Below are positions 1 to 7,900 of a stretch of DNA of 27,494 nt, one piece after another. A model generated the notes under the pieces. It was not told the origin of the DNA, searched no databases, and saw nothing but the letters and a program-made list of their open reading frames with translations. The stretch spans positions 1-27,494 of the forward strand of contig NZ_CP022996.1 of the NCBI RefSeq assembly GCF_002278075.1, read 5' to 3'. Both the position numbers and the translations under genes were made by a program. Origin of the DNA: Paraburkholderia aromaticivorans. GTDB lineage: Bacteria > Pseudomonadota > Gammaproteobacteria > Burkholderiales > Burkholderiaceae. Numbering within the stretch: position 1 is the first letter of the stretch; every line of letters starts with the position of its first letter.

Positions 1-46
1 AATAAGGGACTTCATGGTACTTACCTCCAGACTTTGTTTTTCCTGC

Positions 47-66
47 TACGAACAGCCCTGTTCGTA
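47..66. promoter_or_regulatory. Perfect 20-bp palindrome, probable operator
   Basis: The arms TACGAACAG and CTGTTCGTA are separated by CC and are exact reverse complements. It lies at the left edge of a 490-bp stretch without a convincing gene, which holds several other inverted repeats. A repressor-binding site is the simplest reading. The gene it would control may lie outside the window. Confidence 0.45.
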
Positions 67-172
67 AACCAGTGACTACAGTCTAGGTAAGCGGACGCTT
101 AAGATTAAGGCAGATGTCAGGAAGGGATTGTTGCTGAATATGGGTAAACCCTATATCTGCGTTCAACCTGTC

Positions 173-190
173 CGAAACCGAACGGTTTCG
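173..190. repeat. Inverted repeat, 8-bp arms
   Basis: CGAAACCG and CGGTTTCG are perfect reverse complements around AA. There is no T-tract, so it is not an intrinsic terminator. It belongs to the inverted-repeat cluster at 1-460. Confidence 0.35.
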
Positions 191-350
191 TACAGCCAGA
201 TAACACGACCGCAATTTGAACGGCGGTGAACAACACATTGGTCCAACCCGTTTGGCGCTGGGTGTGCGCCGTCTTCCATTTTGACCAGCGCGCCGGCATG
301 TCGACGACCAAATTCTTCAACAGCGCGGAGCAACGCCGTCCGACAGCCAA

Positions 351-454
351 ACTGACAGATAAGTAACACCTTTCTGTCAGTCTGGGCGCCCGGTCGATTC
401 AGCCTGCCCGGGCTCGCGGCCAAAGTGTCAGATAACTGACACTTTTCTATCAGT
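351..454. repeat. Two direct copies of a 26-bp CAGATAA...CTRTCAGT element
   Basis: Copy 1 (356-381) and copy 2 (429-454) agree at 22 of 26 positions and are offset by 73 bp. Copy 1 sits in a larger inverted repeat, ACTGACAGA (351-359) with TCTGTCAGT (373-381). The spacing and dyad symmetry suit operator or iteron-like binding sites. No gene here is clearly served by them, although the 492-728/715-1614 genes run towards this region and end at 492. Confidence 0.5.
422..445. promoter_or_regulatory. Perfect palindrome AAAGTGTCAG-N4-CTGACACTTT
   Basis: Ten-base arms around ATAA match exactly. It overlaps copy 2 of the 26-bp direct repeat, so both symmetries may be read by the same protein. It is followed by CTATCAG rather than a T-tract, which argues against a terminator for the gene ending at 492. 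Confidence 0.5.
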
Positions 455-491
455 TCCGCAGCCCGGCGACATCATCAGGCGCAAACGTCTG

Positions 492-728
492 TCATGGCTT
501 CCCGGTTGCCTCGAAGATCAGCCGCTCCACCACCTCCCGGATTGTCTCACCGTGATTCCTGGGCCCCTTGAGGATCTGGAAAGCCTCAGGGGATATCCGC
601 ACCCTGGGCAGGGCGTCCGCAGGCTCCGCGAGGCCCTCCAGGCGCGTTCCGCCGACCAGCTCGGCCTTGACCCGCCACACGCTGCCCTTCGGTAGCCGGT
701 GGGCGGTCACAAATTCAGACTTGCTCAT
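492..728 (-). CDS. Small ribbon-helix-helix-like protein
   Basis: The 78-residue product is not recognised as a named family. Residues about 42-75 have the pattern VRISPEAFQIL...GETIREVVERLI, one strand followed by two helices, which is how ribbon-helix-helix DNA-binding domains read. The ATG at 728 lies 14 bp inside the 3' end of the integrase gene, so the two are probably translated together. A recombination directionality or regulatory role is inferred only from this coupling. The downstream side is the inverted-repeat cluster at 351-454, a possible target. Confidence 0.6.
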   Translation of the reverse strand: MSKSEFVTAHRLPKGSVWRVKAELVGGTRLEGLAEPADALPRVRISPEAFQILKGPRNHGETIREVVERLIFEATGKP

Positions 729-1614
729 AGGTTGCCCTCAGGTAGTTGTTCCAGACCCATCGGCCCCGGCCTTCGCCGTGGCCGAGGTCGCGCGAACATA
801 GCGCGAGCGCTTCTTTCTGGCTGTGACCTTCGCTCAGGTAGTGCTCGTAGTTGTCGCGGCAAAAGGCTCGTCGCAGCGAGTGGCCGGAATCCGTGCCCTT
901 CAGGCCTAGGCTCGCAAACCGCCCGTGAACCTGCTGTTTGGCCGCACGATCGCTCGGCGCGTCGACCAGGTAGCGGCGTCCGGCCACCACTTCGAGCGCC
1001 GCCCTGATGGCCGCCAGCGCCCTCTCCCGGTAGGGGGGCGGAATGCAGGTGTCTCGCGTGCGGCCGCCCTTGGTGCCGTGGCGCACCGTGATGAAAGTCT
1101 GTCCGCGCGCCAGCGTCGCTTCCCACTGCTTCAGGCTTTTGTGGCTTTCGATCATCTCCTCACGGCGCAGACCCAGGCAGCGCTCGAGCTGGATCCACGC
1201 CCGCGTGTCGGCCGCCGCGCGTTCGAGGGCCTGCGCCAGCACCGCCGCACTGACCACCCGGCCGGTGCCGATGCGGGTGCCCGCCGGCACGCCGAGCTGC
1301 GCATTGGTCAGGGCGTCGGCCCACTCGCCGCGCCCCACTCCGTGCAGGGCGCGGCGCAGGTGACTGACCTCGTTCTGGATCGTGCGCGGCGTGATGCCCG
1401 CCTCGATGCGTGAAGCCACGTAGTTCCGCAACTGCTTCTCGGTAACGGCAGGGGGATCGACCGGGCCATAACGTCCCAGCTTCGCATGGGCCGCGAACGC
1501 GAGGAACGTGGTGTGCATCTTCTGCCGGGTCAGGGTCGCCGCGCCCCGATGAAGCGCCGCGGCCATGAATTTCGCTTCGATCGATTTTGGTCTGTTCGAT
1601 GTGGGCTTGCTCAT
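715..1614 (-). CDS. Tyrosine recombinase, integrase-domain protein
   Basis: A 299-residue site-specific recombinase. Candidate catalytic residues are visible: Arg150 in LGLRREE, Lys182 in GTKGGR, His245-Ser-Leu-Arg248, His279 in LGHGEGR and nucleophile Tyr291 in WNNYL. The N-terminal part (about 15-110) resembles the SAM-like core-binding domain. This layout fits the plasmid and island integrases of the Integrase_1 type rather than XerC/D. The start is the ATG at 1614, preceded by GAGAATC. The gene overlaps the small downstream gene by 14 bp. The protein presumably cuts and rejoins DNA at an attachment or resolution site. The large palindrome at 1861-1897, upstream of its start, is a candidate site by position only. 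Confidence 0.8.
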   Translation of the reverse strand: MSKPTSNRPKSIEAKFMAAALHRGAATLTRQKMHTTFLAFAAHAKLGRYGPVDPPAVTEKQLRNYVASRIEAGITPRTIQNEVSHLRRALHGVGRGEWADALTNAQLGVPAGTRIGTGRVVSAAVLAQALERAAADTRAWIQLERCLGLRREEMIESHKSLKQWEATLARGQTFITVRHGTKGGRTRDTCIPPPYRERALAAIRAALEVVAGRRYLVDAPSDRAAKQQVHGRFASLGLKGTDSGHSLRRAFCRDNYEHYLSEGHSQKEALALCSRDLGHGEGRGRWVWNNYLRATYEQV

Positions 1615-2494
1615 GATTCTCGTTCGTTGGTTTTTTTGACATTCCGTCGCGCTCCAGCGTGCCGGGTCCCGCTTCCGTTTAGGGAGGAGTGGCCGCCACC
1701 TGGAGGTGGGTTTGTGTGGCCGGGGTACAGCATGCCGATCAGGTCATTTGTCGTTCACCGGTTGGCCGGCTCGACGCGCTGACGGGCGCATAAACATCGC
1801 TTAACTATGTCGTCGAGAGACGCGCGCCTTGGCCAGCAAGGACGAAAGAGGGGCGCGGTAGCGCGTCACTGCTACGCAATGCGAAGCAGTGACGCGCAAA
1901 GCCATGCGGTTGCCTTCGTTGAGCGTTCCCGGCGGCCGGGTCGCGGAAGGCGGTGAAGTCATCGTGCGGGGGCTCGCATGCGTGCGCTGTCGGCACAGCG
2001 AAACGGGGAGCGTGCGCGCGATGCGCGATTTGGGCGACTCGTTGGACGCCGAAGCTGGAATGGGTGTGCCCGGGTCATGCCCGGATAAAACGGTGATGCA
2101 CGGGTGAGCCCCGTGATGCAGGGAATGAGTGCGTTTTCGATGGACGGACTACGGGAGCCCGCCGAAGCACTCAGGAAAATTTTGTCGCCCAGGGGGCTGC
2201 GCAGGGCGGATCAATCCGATGCGCTTGCCGTAAGCGATGACTGCGGCCGGGATACCCCGGCGTCATAAAGAATCGGACCTGGCTCAAGGCCAGATCGTAG
2301 GTCGATGCGTCAGGGACGCGAGAAGCGGAACTACATTAGCACAGGTTTTTCAGTGTGCGAACAGGTCGTGCGGAAAATTTAAAAAGCTATACGAAAACAG
2401 GTCGCTTTCGGTTGGAGCACTCTCGAAAGACCCTTGAAAACAGAGCTCTTTCATGATTCAGAGCCGTCAGGCCCCTTGCGTATGCATGGCATAT
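1615..2494. other. Gene-poor region with hairpins
   Basis: About 880 bp with no open reading frame that looks like a protein. It contains the large palindrome at 1861-1897, a GC-rich hairpin GCCGGG-ATAC-CCCGGC at 2246-2261, and a weaker CACGGG/CCCGTG hairpin at 2099-2115. No terminator T-tract or obvious promoter was found. Confidence 0.5.
1861..1897. repeat. 37-bp near-perfect palindrome
   Basis: The arms GCGCGTCACTGCT (1861-1873) and AGCAGTGACGCGC (1885-1897) pair perfectly over 13 bases. Inside them CGCA and TGCG pair again after one A-A mismatch, leaving a single-base tip. This would form a cruciform or a very stable RNA hairpin. There is no T-tract, so it is not a terminator. It lies about 250 bp upstream of the integrase start. 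Confidence 0.7.
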
Positions 2495-2755
2495 TCACGT
2501 CGCGTCGCGATCTCGACGGAAGTAAGGTGAATCACGCCGCGTTGGCGGGACGAACGGGACGTGCTGACGTCCGAAATCTGCATCACTGATGACGTGGTCG
2601 CAGTGCGGGCAATGCAGTTCCTGGACAAGCGGTACCGCGGGACGCCGCAGACGGGCGATGCGCTGTTCGCGCTGTTTGCGTGCACCCCGTTCCATCGACC
2701 AGTGAATACCCATCACCACCAATGTCACACCCATGACCGGCCAGCTAATGTCCAT
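2495..2755 (-). CDS. Small membrane protein with CPHC motif
   Basis: An 86-residue hypothetical protein. Residues about 4-20 (SWPVMGVTLVVMGIHW) form one hydrophobic segment. They are followed by a basic stretch (RGARKQREQR) that suits an inside-facing anchor, and then a HCPHCDH motif near residue 50 that could be half of a metal site. The start at 2755 gives the transmembrane segment at the very N terminus; an upstream ATG at 2788 would add 11 residues. Family unknown. The opposite strand is also open here but reads as low-complexity shadow sequence. Confidence 0.45.
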   Translation of the reverse strand: MDISWPVMGVTLVVMGIHWSMERGARKQREQRIARLRRPAVPLVQELHCPHCDHVISDADFGRQHVPFVPPTRRDSPYFRRDRDAT

Positions 2756-2815
2756 TGCGATTTTTCCGTAGTGGAATGGAATCAGCATAGCATTGCATAC
2801 GGGATCTGGAGTCCG

Positions 2816-3031
2816 TCAGGCGAGGTCAGGTTTTATGTCAAAAAAGCGGGGATGCCGGCTAATCCCCGCAGCGCCGTCGACCTCGGTGAGTCGGGTGCCA
2901 ATGGCATCGGCGGCTTCCAACCCGGCGCCAATGTGCAGCGTACGTTTGGCGCAGGCCTGCACAGTCAGATACCACGTATCGGCAAGCTCGACGTAAAACT
3001 CAGCCGGCCATCTTCCGCGGCCAGCGCGCAA
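2816..3031 (-). CDS. Hypothetical protein, about 71 residues
   Basis: The reading EFYVELADTWYLTV followed by GLEAADAIGTRLTEV looks like an ordinary soluble alpha/beta protein with GC-rich third positions. No family is recognised. The first in-frame start is a TTG at 3031 without a clear ribosome site, so the true start is uncertain. It lies just upstream of, and in line with, the small membrane protein gene at 2495-2755. Confidence 0.45.
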   Translation of the reverse strand: MRAGRGRWPAEFYVELADTWYLTVQACAKRTLHIGAGLEAADAIGTRLTEVDGAAGISRHPRFFDIKPDLA

Positions 3032-3085
3032 GCGCGGACGAAGAAGCGCGTAGCAAAGTCATGTCCTGACGAATCCGCAACAACG

Positions 3086-3418
3086 ATGGCAGGCGCGCTG
3101 AATCATTCAGGCGCCAATAGTAAGATCACTGCATTAACGGTGAGCTTATTCGGGAATGACATGATGCAGCTGGCAGTCAGGGGAGCAAACGGAAAAATGT
3201 GCCTGCTCACGCAGCAGGAGACGGACACTGGCCGTGAGTGCCGTTCGGTGCGTCTGCAGGCGAGCGGCGACGGCAAAAGCGTCATCCTCGTTGAAACTGA
3301 CGAACGCAAGGTCGGCATCCAGCGCGAATACCGCTTCGAGATTACGACCGGTGAACTGATCGCGCTGATTCGGGGACGGGGCGCCGAGTTGCCTGAGGAA
3401 ATCATCCGTAGCGATTGA
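3086..3418 (+). CDS. Hypothetical protein, 110 residues
   Basis: The C-terminal two thirds read like a folded beta-rich protein (MMQLAVRGANGKMCLL, SVILVETDERKVGI, YRFEITTGELIALIRGRG). The frame stays open upstream to 2561, but that part has shadow-like composition, so the ATG at 3086 is preferred although no strong Shine-Dalgarno precedes it. No family is recognised. A GTG at about 3139 is an alternative start. Confidence 0.5.
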   Translation: MAGALNHSGANSKITALTVSLFGNDMMQLAVRGANGKMCLLTQQETDTGRECRSVRLQASGDGKSVILVETDERKVGIQREYRFEITTGELIALIRGRGAELPEEIIRSD

Positions 3419-3640
3419 GGTCTGATCTGCAGTTGCCCCCAGGATGGCTTGCGCATTGGCGAACGATGTCCCACTGCGTGCCCGAGCACGATGCTTCTTG
3501 GTGGCGCGCGCACTCGACCCGCCTGATTCCGCTAGACGCGCAAGGCCATGAACAGAGGTGGCCGCGCAAATTCGGACAGTCGTATCAGTGGAACGCTCGG
3601 GGCCTGAGCCGGCGATAATGCCGACAAAGGAACCAGGAAG

Positions 3641-3750
3641 ATGACGAAGAGAACCCGATGGACGCACTCAGCCGCGTTCAAAGCGAAAGTGGCGCTGGCG
3701 GCGGTCAAGGGGCAAATGCAAGTCGCTACAGCTAGGCGAGAAGCATCAGA
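3641..3750 (+). pseudogene. IS3-family transposase OrfA remnant, frameshifted
   Basis: The first 24 codons give MTKRTRWTHSAAFKAKVALA and then AVKG, the characteristic start of IS3-family OrfA proteins (helix-turn-helix DNA-binding subunit). After GQM the frame is broken. The continuation KSLQLGEKHQ, which matches the next family block (KTLAQLGEKH), is found in a shifted frame from about 3720. Homology stops at about 3750, exactly where the receiver gene on the other strand ends (3746). The rest of the transposon is missing, so this is an insertion scar left by deletion. Confidence 0.75.
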
Positions 3751-4132
3751 CAGGCGCGCCTTTCCTGGCCGCTCGCAGACGCTGAATTCTTTCCAGCACA
3801 ACGCGGTGGTCGTAGGGTTTTGATAGCGCCGGGCCGTCCTCACACAGTCCTACGGCTTTTTCGACAGACCCGCCAATGCTTCCAGCCAAGATCACTCGAA
3901 TGTCGGGAAACCGCTCGCGTATCCACCTCGCCAGGGCGAATCCGCTACGATCCTCGCCTCCAACGTCTGCAAGCACGAGATCGACGGCCGAAGGCTTGTC
4001 GGTGAGTAGGGCTTGTGCCTCTACGCTGTCGACCGCCTCGATGACCGTGTATCCGCACTCGCGAAGATATTCCGCAAGCGGAGTGCGGACGAGTATGTCT
4101 GCATCAACAATGAGGATATGAGGTGCATTCAC
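3746..4132 (-). CDS. Stand-alone receiver-domain protein
   Basis: A 128-residue CheY-like phosphoreceiver with no output domain. Asp10 and Asp12 form the acidic pocket, Asp56 (VLADV) is the expected phosphorylation site, and Lys105 in LSKPYD is the conserved lysine. The position that normally carries Thr/Ser after the fourth strand reads ILAGS, so the switch Thr appears replaced by Ala83. The GTG start at 4132 overlaps the TGA of the upstream receiver gene by 4 bp (GTGA), which implies translational coupling. Its 3' end touches the IS3 remnant. A partner kinase is not present intact in the window. Confidence 0.85.
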   Translation of the reverse strand: MNAPHILIVDADILVRTPLAEYLRECGYTVIEAVDSVEAQALLTDKPSAVDLVLADVGGEDRSGFALARWIRERFPDIRVILAGSIGGSVEKAVGLCEDGPALSKPYDHRVVLERIQRLRAARKGAPV

Positions 4133-4530
4133 GAATCACTCTCCGGTGGTCGCAGGCCCAGCACTGAAAAAAATAACGTTATCGTGTGCGCGATGTTGTA
4201 CGGTTTGCGGATGAACAGCGCCATCGGGACGCTCGCGCCAGGCTGAGTGTCGCCGGACGTGAGGATGACGGGAATTCCAGGATGGTCTCTGCCGATCAAC
4301 TCGGCCAGTTGTTGACCGTCAAGCACGCCGGGCATCTGTATGTCGGAAAATAAAAGATCAACCTTTCCTCCGGCGCGGATATAGGTCAGCGCATCATGGG
4401 CGCCGCCCGCCTCAATCACGGCAAAGCCTTCCACACGCAGTACTTCGGCCAAGGCCATGCGGACAAGAACATCATCCTCTGCGACCAGGATGTGAGCCAT
4501 GCCTGGTTGCGGCTGCGGTAGCGGCACCAT
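4129..4530 (-). CDS. Stand-alone receiver-domain protein
   Basis: A 133-residue CheY-like receiver. Asp19/Asp20 (VAEDD), Asp63 (FSDIQMPG), Thr91 (ILTSG) and Lys109 (IRKPY) are all in place, so unlike its downstream neighbour it has the full set of switch residues. The ATG at 4530 is chosen because GGGGGA lies at a good distance before it; an internal ATG at 4500 would start at MAHILVAEDD. First gene of a two-gene unit with the receiver at 3746-4132, suggesting a phosphorelay or a paired sink for one kinase. Confidence 0.85.
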   Translation of the reverse strand: MVPLPQPQPGMAHILVAEDDVLVRMALAEVLRVEGFAVIEAGGAHDALTYIRAGGKVDLLFSDIQMPGVLDGQQLAELIGRDHPGIPVILTSGDTQPGASVPMALFIRKPYNIAHTITLFFSVLGLRPPESDS

Positions 4531-4807
4531 CAATCCCCCGAGACAAGCGCGATCAAATCGCACGGTGAACGCAATTTTCGTTCCTGATTCCGGGTATTCA
4601 GGCGCGTGTCTCTGCTGGTTTGTTCGCGTCCGGTTGCTGCGGTCGGCTGCGTGGAGATCACTCGAGCTCGTTGCCGATGTGCGTTGCGATAGGTTCGGTG
4701 TTCGACGCACATCTTGTCAAACTGAGCTAAACCTCAATTGGACGTCAGACTCGGGACGCAAACTGCAAGTTGAGGTCGGATTCGGGATCGCCTGACGCCT
4801 ATGGCTC

Positions 4808-4835
4808 AATCTCTCAGATTTCAATCTGACAGATT
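4808..4835. repeat. Tandem 13-bp repeat AATCTSWCAGATT
   Basis: AATCTCTCAGATT (4808-4820) and AATCTGACAGATT (4823-4835) are spaced by TC, and each is itself nearly palindromic. Together they span 28 bp, between the receiver genes reading left and a small gene reading right, a position suited to an operator. Confidence 0.45.
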
Positions 4836-4899
4836 CGACCTTACTGACGGAAAAATCCGTTTCTTGACGGCACCCCGTATAGGGAAGCGCGAAAAAGCG

Positions 4900-5073
4900 A
4901 TGAAGCGTATCCGGCCTTCCGGCCGACGGCTGGACCGGCCCGAGCTGATTAGCTCGATGATCGACGTGTGCGCCACCGATCCTGCGCTCACGAAGCGCGT
5001 CATCCGGAATGTCGTGGAGCGGCGCAAGGCGCAGCTCGCCGCGATGGAAGCCGGCGCGACGCCGGCACCGTGA
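4900..5073 (+). CDS. Small basic hypothetical protein
   Basis: 57 residues from the ATG at 4900: a basic N terminus (MKRIRPSGRRLDR), then a helical stretch ISSMIDVCATDPALTKRVIRNVVERRKAQLAAME. The frame is open back to 4801, but that extension runs through the tandem 13-bp repeat, so the shorter start is preferred. Family unknown; small DNA-binding or regulatory proteins often look like this. Confidence 0.4.
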   Translation: MKRIRPSGRRLDRPELISSMIDVCATDPALTKRVIRNVVERRKAQLAAMEAGATPAP

Positions 5074-5409
5074 GCGAGCGCGCGCCGACTAGCTGTAGCG
5101 GCCCGATTACATCCGACGTAGGGCTCGCCCAGCATGGCTGGAGTGCCGCGAACGTAGCCGCCGCCCATCGTTCGGCAACACGGTCGTTTTAGTGAACGTT
5201 CTCGTCAGTCTTGCCGCCGTGAGCTTGCGAACGTACGCTGACGTGCCATCACCCGAACGCCCCGGGCGTTGCGCTTCATGAGTTCGCTTGATCAGATGCA
5301 GACCGGCCAATAAAGCAGGTCTGGCCGGCGCCTGGTGCGGCTCAGGCGTGGCGATGACCGTGTGTCGTGCCGGAGGCGTCGCCGCCCGGAACCGGACCGC
5401 CAGCTACCG
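5074..5409. other. Intergenic region, nothing identified
   Basis: About 336 bp between the small gene at 4900-5073 and the convergent 3' end of the diguanylate cyclase. No protein-like frame, clear terminator hairpin with T-tract or repeat was seen. Confidence 0.4.
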
Positions 5410-6912
5410 TCAGTGAAGGATCGCGCCAAACACGCTGTTTCGACCATCCGCCTTGGCTTGGTACAGCGCTTCGTCCGCCGCCTTGACGACCGACGCGACG
5501 CTGTCCGCCACGCGGCCTTGCCAACTGGCCGAGCCGATACTGACCGTGACCCGGCCCAGTTCGCTCGCCGCATGTTCGATAGCGAGATGCGCGACGGCTT
5601 GCCGGAGGGTTTCGGCAACCGCCAGGGCACCCATGCTGTCGGTGTCCGGCAGCACGATGACGAACTCTTCGCCGCCATAGCGGGCTGTAATATCGCCCGC
5701 TCGTCGAATTTGCCTGGCGATGCAGCGCGCCACAGCGGCCAGCACGTCATCGCCCGCCTGATGCCCATACGTATCGTTATACGCTTTGAAGCGATCAAGA
5801 TCGACAAACAAAATCGACAGTGGCCGCTGCGTGCGCACGGCGCGACGCCACTCCTGCTCGAGCAGCTGGTCGAGCATGCGCCGATTATTGAGACCGGTCA
5901 GGCTGTCGGTTCGCGCCAGCATTCTCAAAGTCGACTCGGCCTTGGCCTTCTTGCCGAGCGAGTACGCCAGCAACACCGCCAAGCCGACGAAGGCGATGCT
6001 GAAGAGGATCATCACGCCGACGACTTTCTGTGCGCGCATCCGCCACTTCGCATAAATGTCCTGCTCGGCGGGGGCCACTACCATGATGAGCGGCAGGCCG
6101 CGGAGGTGTTTGAACGCGTAGATCCGTCGAATGCCGTCGATCGAGGCGGTATCCGCAAACGACCCTTCGGAGCTGGCCGACATTTTCGTGAACGGGCCGG
6201 CCCCGCTCAGGTTGTGACCAATAAGCTTGGGATTGTAAGGCGCGCGCATGATCAACGCCCCACCGGTATGAACCAGCGCCATGACGCCGTGCGGTCCAAG
6301 CGTCAGACCGGACAGCAGGTGATGGAGATAGTCGAGGTTGACCGTTCCGGCGACGATGCCGGCAAACGATCCGTCCGGATTGGTGATGCGTCGGCTCAGC
6401 GTCAGCGCCAGGTCACCGCCGAGCAGACTCGAAGGTTGCGGCGGACTGATGTACAGGCCCCAAGCTGGATGATCGCGCTGCACCTGGAAATAGTTTCGAT
6501 TCGCCAGATTTACGGTGGGGGGCGCGCCGTTGCGCGAGTCGAGAATAATATTGCCAGCCGCATCGGTGGCAACGATGGTGCCGAGGTATTGCGCGGTGGC
6601 CGCCCGATCGAACAGCACTTCCCGTTTGAGCGGCGCGGATAACGCGATCACGTTTGGCCTGTAGAGGCCGTCGACGACCGCCTGAAGCGACAAATCATAG
6701 AGTTCGATATTGCGCTCGATGTCCCGCTCGATGACCAGCATGGTGTTGCGCGATGAATCCGATGCGTGCTCCAGCGCGTCCTGTCGCCCTCCATACAAAA
6801 TGAATGCGCAAATCGAAAGCATCGCAAACGCCAGAATAACGCCGCTACCAATCACGACACGCGGGGAGGTGATCAGCGCGAACAGGCGTTTATCGGAATC
6901 AGGCAGGGACAT
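5410..6912 (-). CDS. Membrane diguanylate cyclase with periplasmic Cache-type sensor
   Basis: A 500-residue c-di-GMP synthase. Transmembrane helix 1 is at about 18-40 and helix 2 at about 296-318. The roughly 250 residues between them read as a double-Cache/PDC periplasmic sensor (NRNYFQ, GTVNLDYL). A GGDEF domain follows from about 334 (RTDSLTGLNNRR), with the active-site motif GGEEF at 413-417. The inhibitory I-site RAGD at 404-407 lies exactly five residues before it, so product inhibition is expected. It joins two GTP into c-di-GMP at the inner membrane in response to an extracellular ligand. It appears monocistronic; its start is the ATG at 6912. Confidence 0.93.
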   Translation of the reverse strand: MSLPDSDKRLFALITSPRVVIGSGVILAFAMLSICAFILYGGRQDALEHASDSSRNTMLVIERDIERNIELYDLSLQAVVDGLYRPNVIALSAPLKREVLFDRAATAQYLGTIVATDAAGNIILDSRNGAPPTVNLANRNYFQVQRDHPAWGLYISPPQPSSLLGGDLALTLSRRITNPDGSFAGIVAGTVNLDYLHHLLSGLTLGPHGVMALVHTGGALIMRAPYNPKLIGHNLSGAGPFTKMSASSEGSFADTASIDGIRRIYAFKHLRGLPLIMVVAPAEQDIYAKWRMRAQKVVGVMILFSIAFVGLAVLLAYSLGKKAKAESTLRMLARTDSLTGLNNRRMLDQLLEQEWRRAVRTQRPLSILFVDLDRFKAYNDTYGHQAGDDVLAAVARCIARQIRRAGDITARYGGEEFVIVLPDTDSMGALAVAETLRQAVAHLAIEHAASELGRVTVSIGSASWQGRVADSVASVVKAADEALYQAKADGRNSVFGAILH

Positions 6913-7036
6913 CGGATCAACTCAGTGGCCCTGACCGCGGGCAGTAAGGCGGAAAAATGTAATGACAATGGGCCTCGGAGTCGAGCAAGACTGCATGACT
7001 TCAAATCGCGATCCCGTGTGGGAGCAATCATTTTGC

Positions 7037-7440
7037 TCAACTGGGATTACGGCGCAGCGTCAGCAAGCTTGAATCGTTCGGTTGGAAGTGCCCGTCTGCG
7101 CGACGTGCCGCCGTAGCATTCTCGCGTAATGTGGTTCCAGCCCTTGTGAAAGTCGAGCGCGCCTGTTCCGGCGGATCGTCTGAGCCGAGCGCCGTGCTGG
7201 TAACCAGCGCGTCTGCGTGCTGTTCCGCCTGGACAAGCGGGATGTGTCGCAGCGACGCCCAGCGGCCGTCCGCTCGCGCCGTCCAGAACACGCCCGAGTT
7301 TACGCGGTAGACGTTGGCCGTCCCAACCTTGAAGATGTCGATCCATTGCTGCTCGCGCAGCAGCGTGGCGGCGCGCTGCACAGTCGGCGGCTCATGCCCG
7401 TCAGCTTGACGAGCGATTCCTGAGATGTTCCGGGATCGGC
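7037..7440 (-). pseudogene. Winged-helix plasmid protein, frameshifted
   Basis: Reading from about 7397 leftwards gives PPTVQRAATLLREQQWID, then VGTANVYRVNSGVFW and RADGRWASLRHIPLVQAEQ. This is the helix-turn-helix wing and tail of a plasmid regulator or RepL-like protein family common on betaproteobacterial plasmids. The first helix of the motif (SQESLVKLTGMS, about 7438-7397) is in a different frame, so a frameshift lies at about 7395. The gene start is replaced by histidine kinase sequence, so this is a broken fragment. Beyond about 7110 the reading is not protein-like. Confidence 0.55.
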
Positions 7441-7560
7441 CTACCTTCGTTGAACACCACAATCGTCATCTGTCCATTGTGACCCCTGGCCTCGACAGTG
7501 ACGGGACCTGAACCATAGCGGACCGCGTCAGTGAGCAGATTGACGAGCAGCTGCCCGCGC
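7401..7560 (-). pseudogene. Histidine kinase ATPase-domain fragment
   Basis: One frame reads QLLVNLLTDAVRYGSGPVTV and then MTIVVFNEGRPIPEHLR. This is the N-box and following strands of a HATPase_c domain, with Asp where the metal-binding Asn is usual. It ends at a TGA at 7401-7403 inside the winged-helix remnant, and upstream of about 7560 the similarity stops. Only about 50 residues of a kinase of more than 400 remain. It may be what is left of the kinase partner of the two receiver proteins at 3746-4530, but that is speculative. Confidence 0.6.
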
Positions 7561-7900
7561 CGGCTGTTTCCATGACTTTCTGGCCTCCCAGTCGGGGGCG
7601 GGATTGTTTGCCGACTGGCAAGGCCAGGGTTTTCGTACCGTCACCGTCACGGGCAGGTAACGCCGCGGTTGTAATCTTTGCGCAGGGGCGTCAGAGCAAT
7701 GGGCGCCAGAACCGTAGGCGAATCGCCGGTCCCCGCATCATGTTTTAATGAAATTGCTAATTAACTAAGTAAATGCATGTGCGCAATAAAGGCTGCTTGC
7801 TGGAGTCGGGCTCTGTGAAGGTGGGGATGCCCCGCGCGACGGCCGCGAAGACGGGAGGCACGACGGGGCCTCTGCCTTCCGCAGCTTGTCGGGAGTGGGT
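7561..7900. other. Intergenic region, nothing identified
   Basis: About 340 bp. There is a short AT-rich patch at 7741-7790 (AATTGCTAATTAACTAAG) that could hold a promoter for the gene starting at 7901, but no confident -35/-10 pair. No protein-like frame. Confidence 0.4.

Noticed and set aside
47..66. A LexA (SOS) box reading of the palindrome
   Set aside because: The GAAC and GTTC half-sites are 6 bp apart, and the CTGT-N8-ACAG spacing of proteobacterial boxes is not met, so I call it only an unassigned operator.
2237..2437. Plus-strand frame of 66 codons
   Set aside because: No ribosome site, starts inside a hairpin, and composition is not protein-like.
5335..6642. Long plus-strand frame opposite the diguanylate cyclase
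   Set aside because: Shadow of a clear GGDEF gene.
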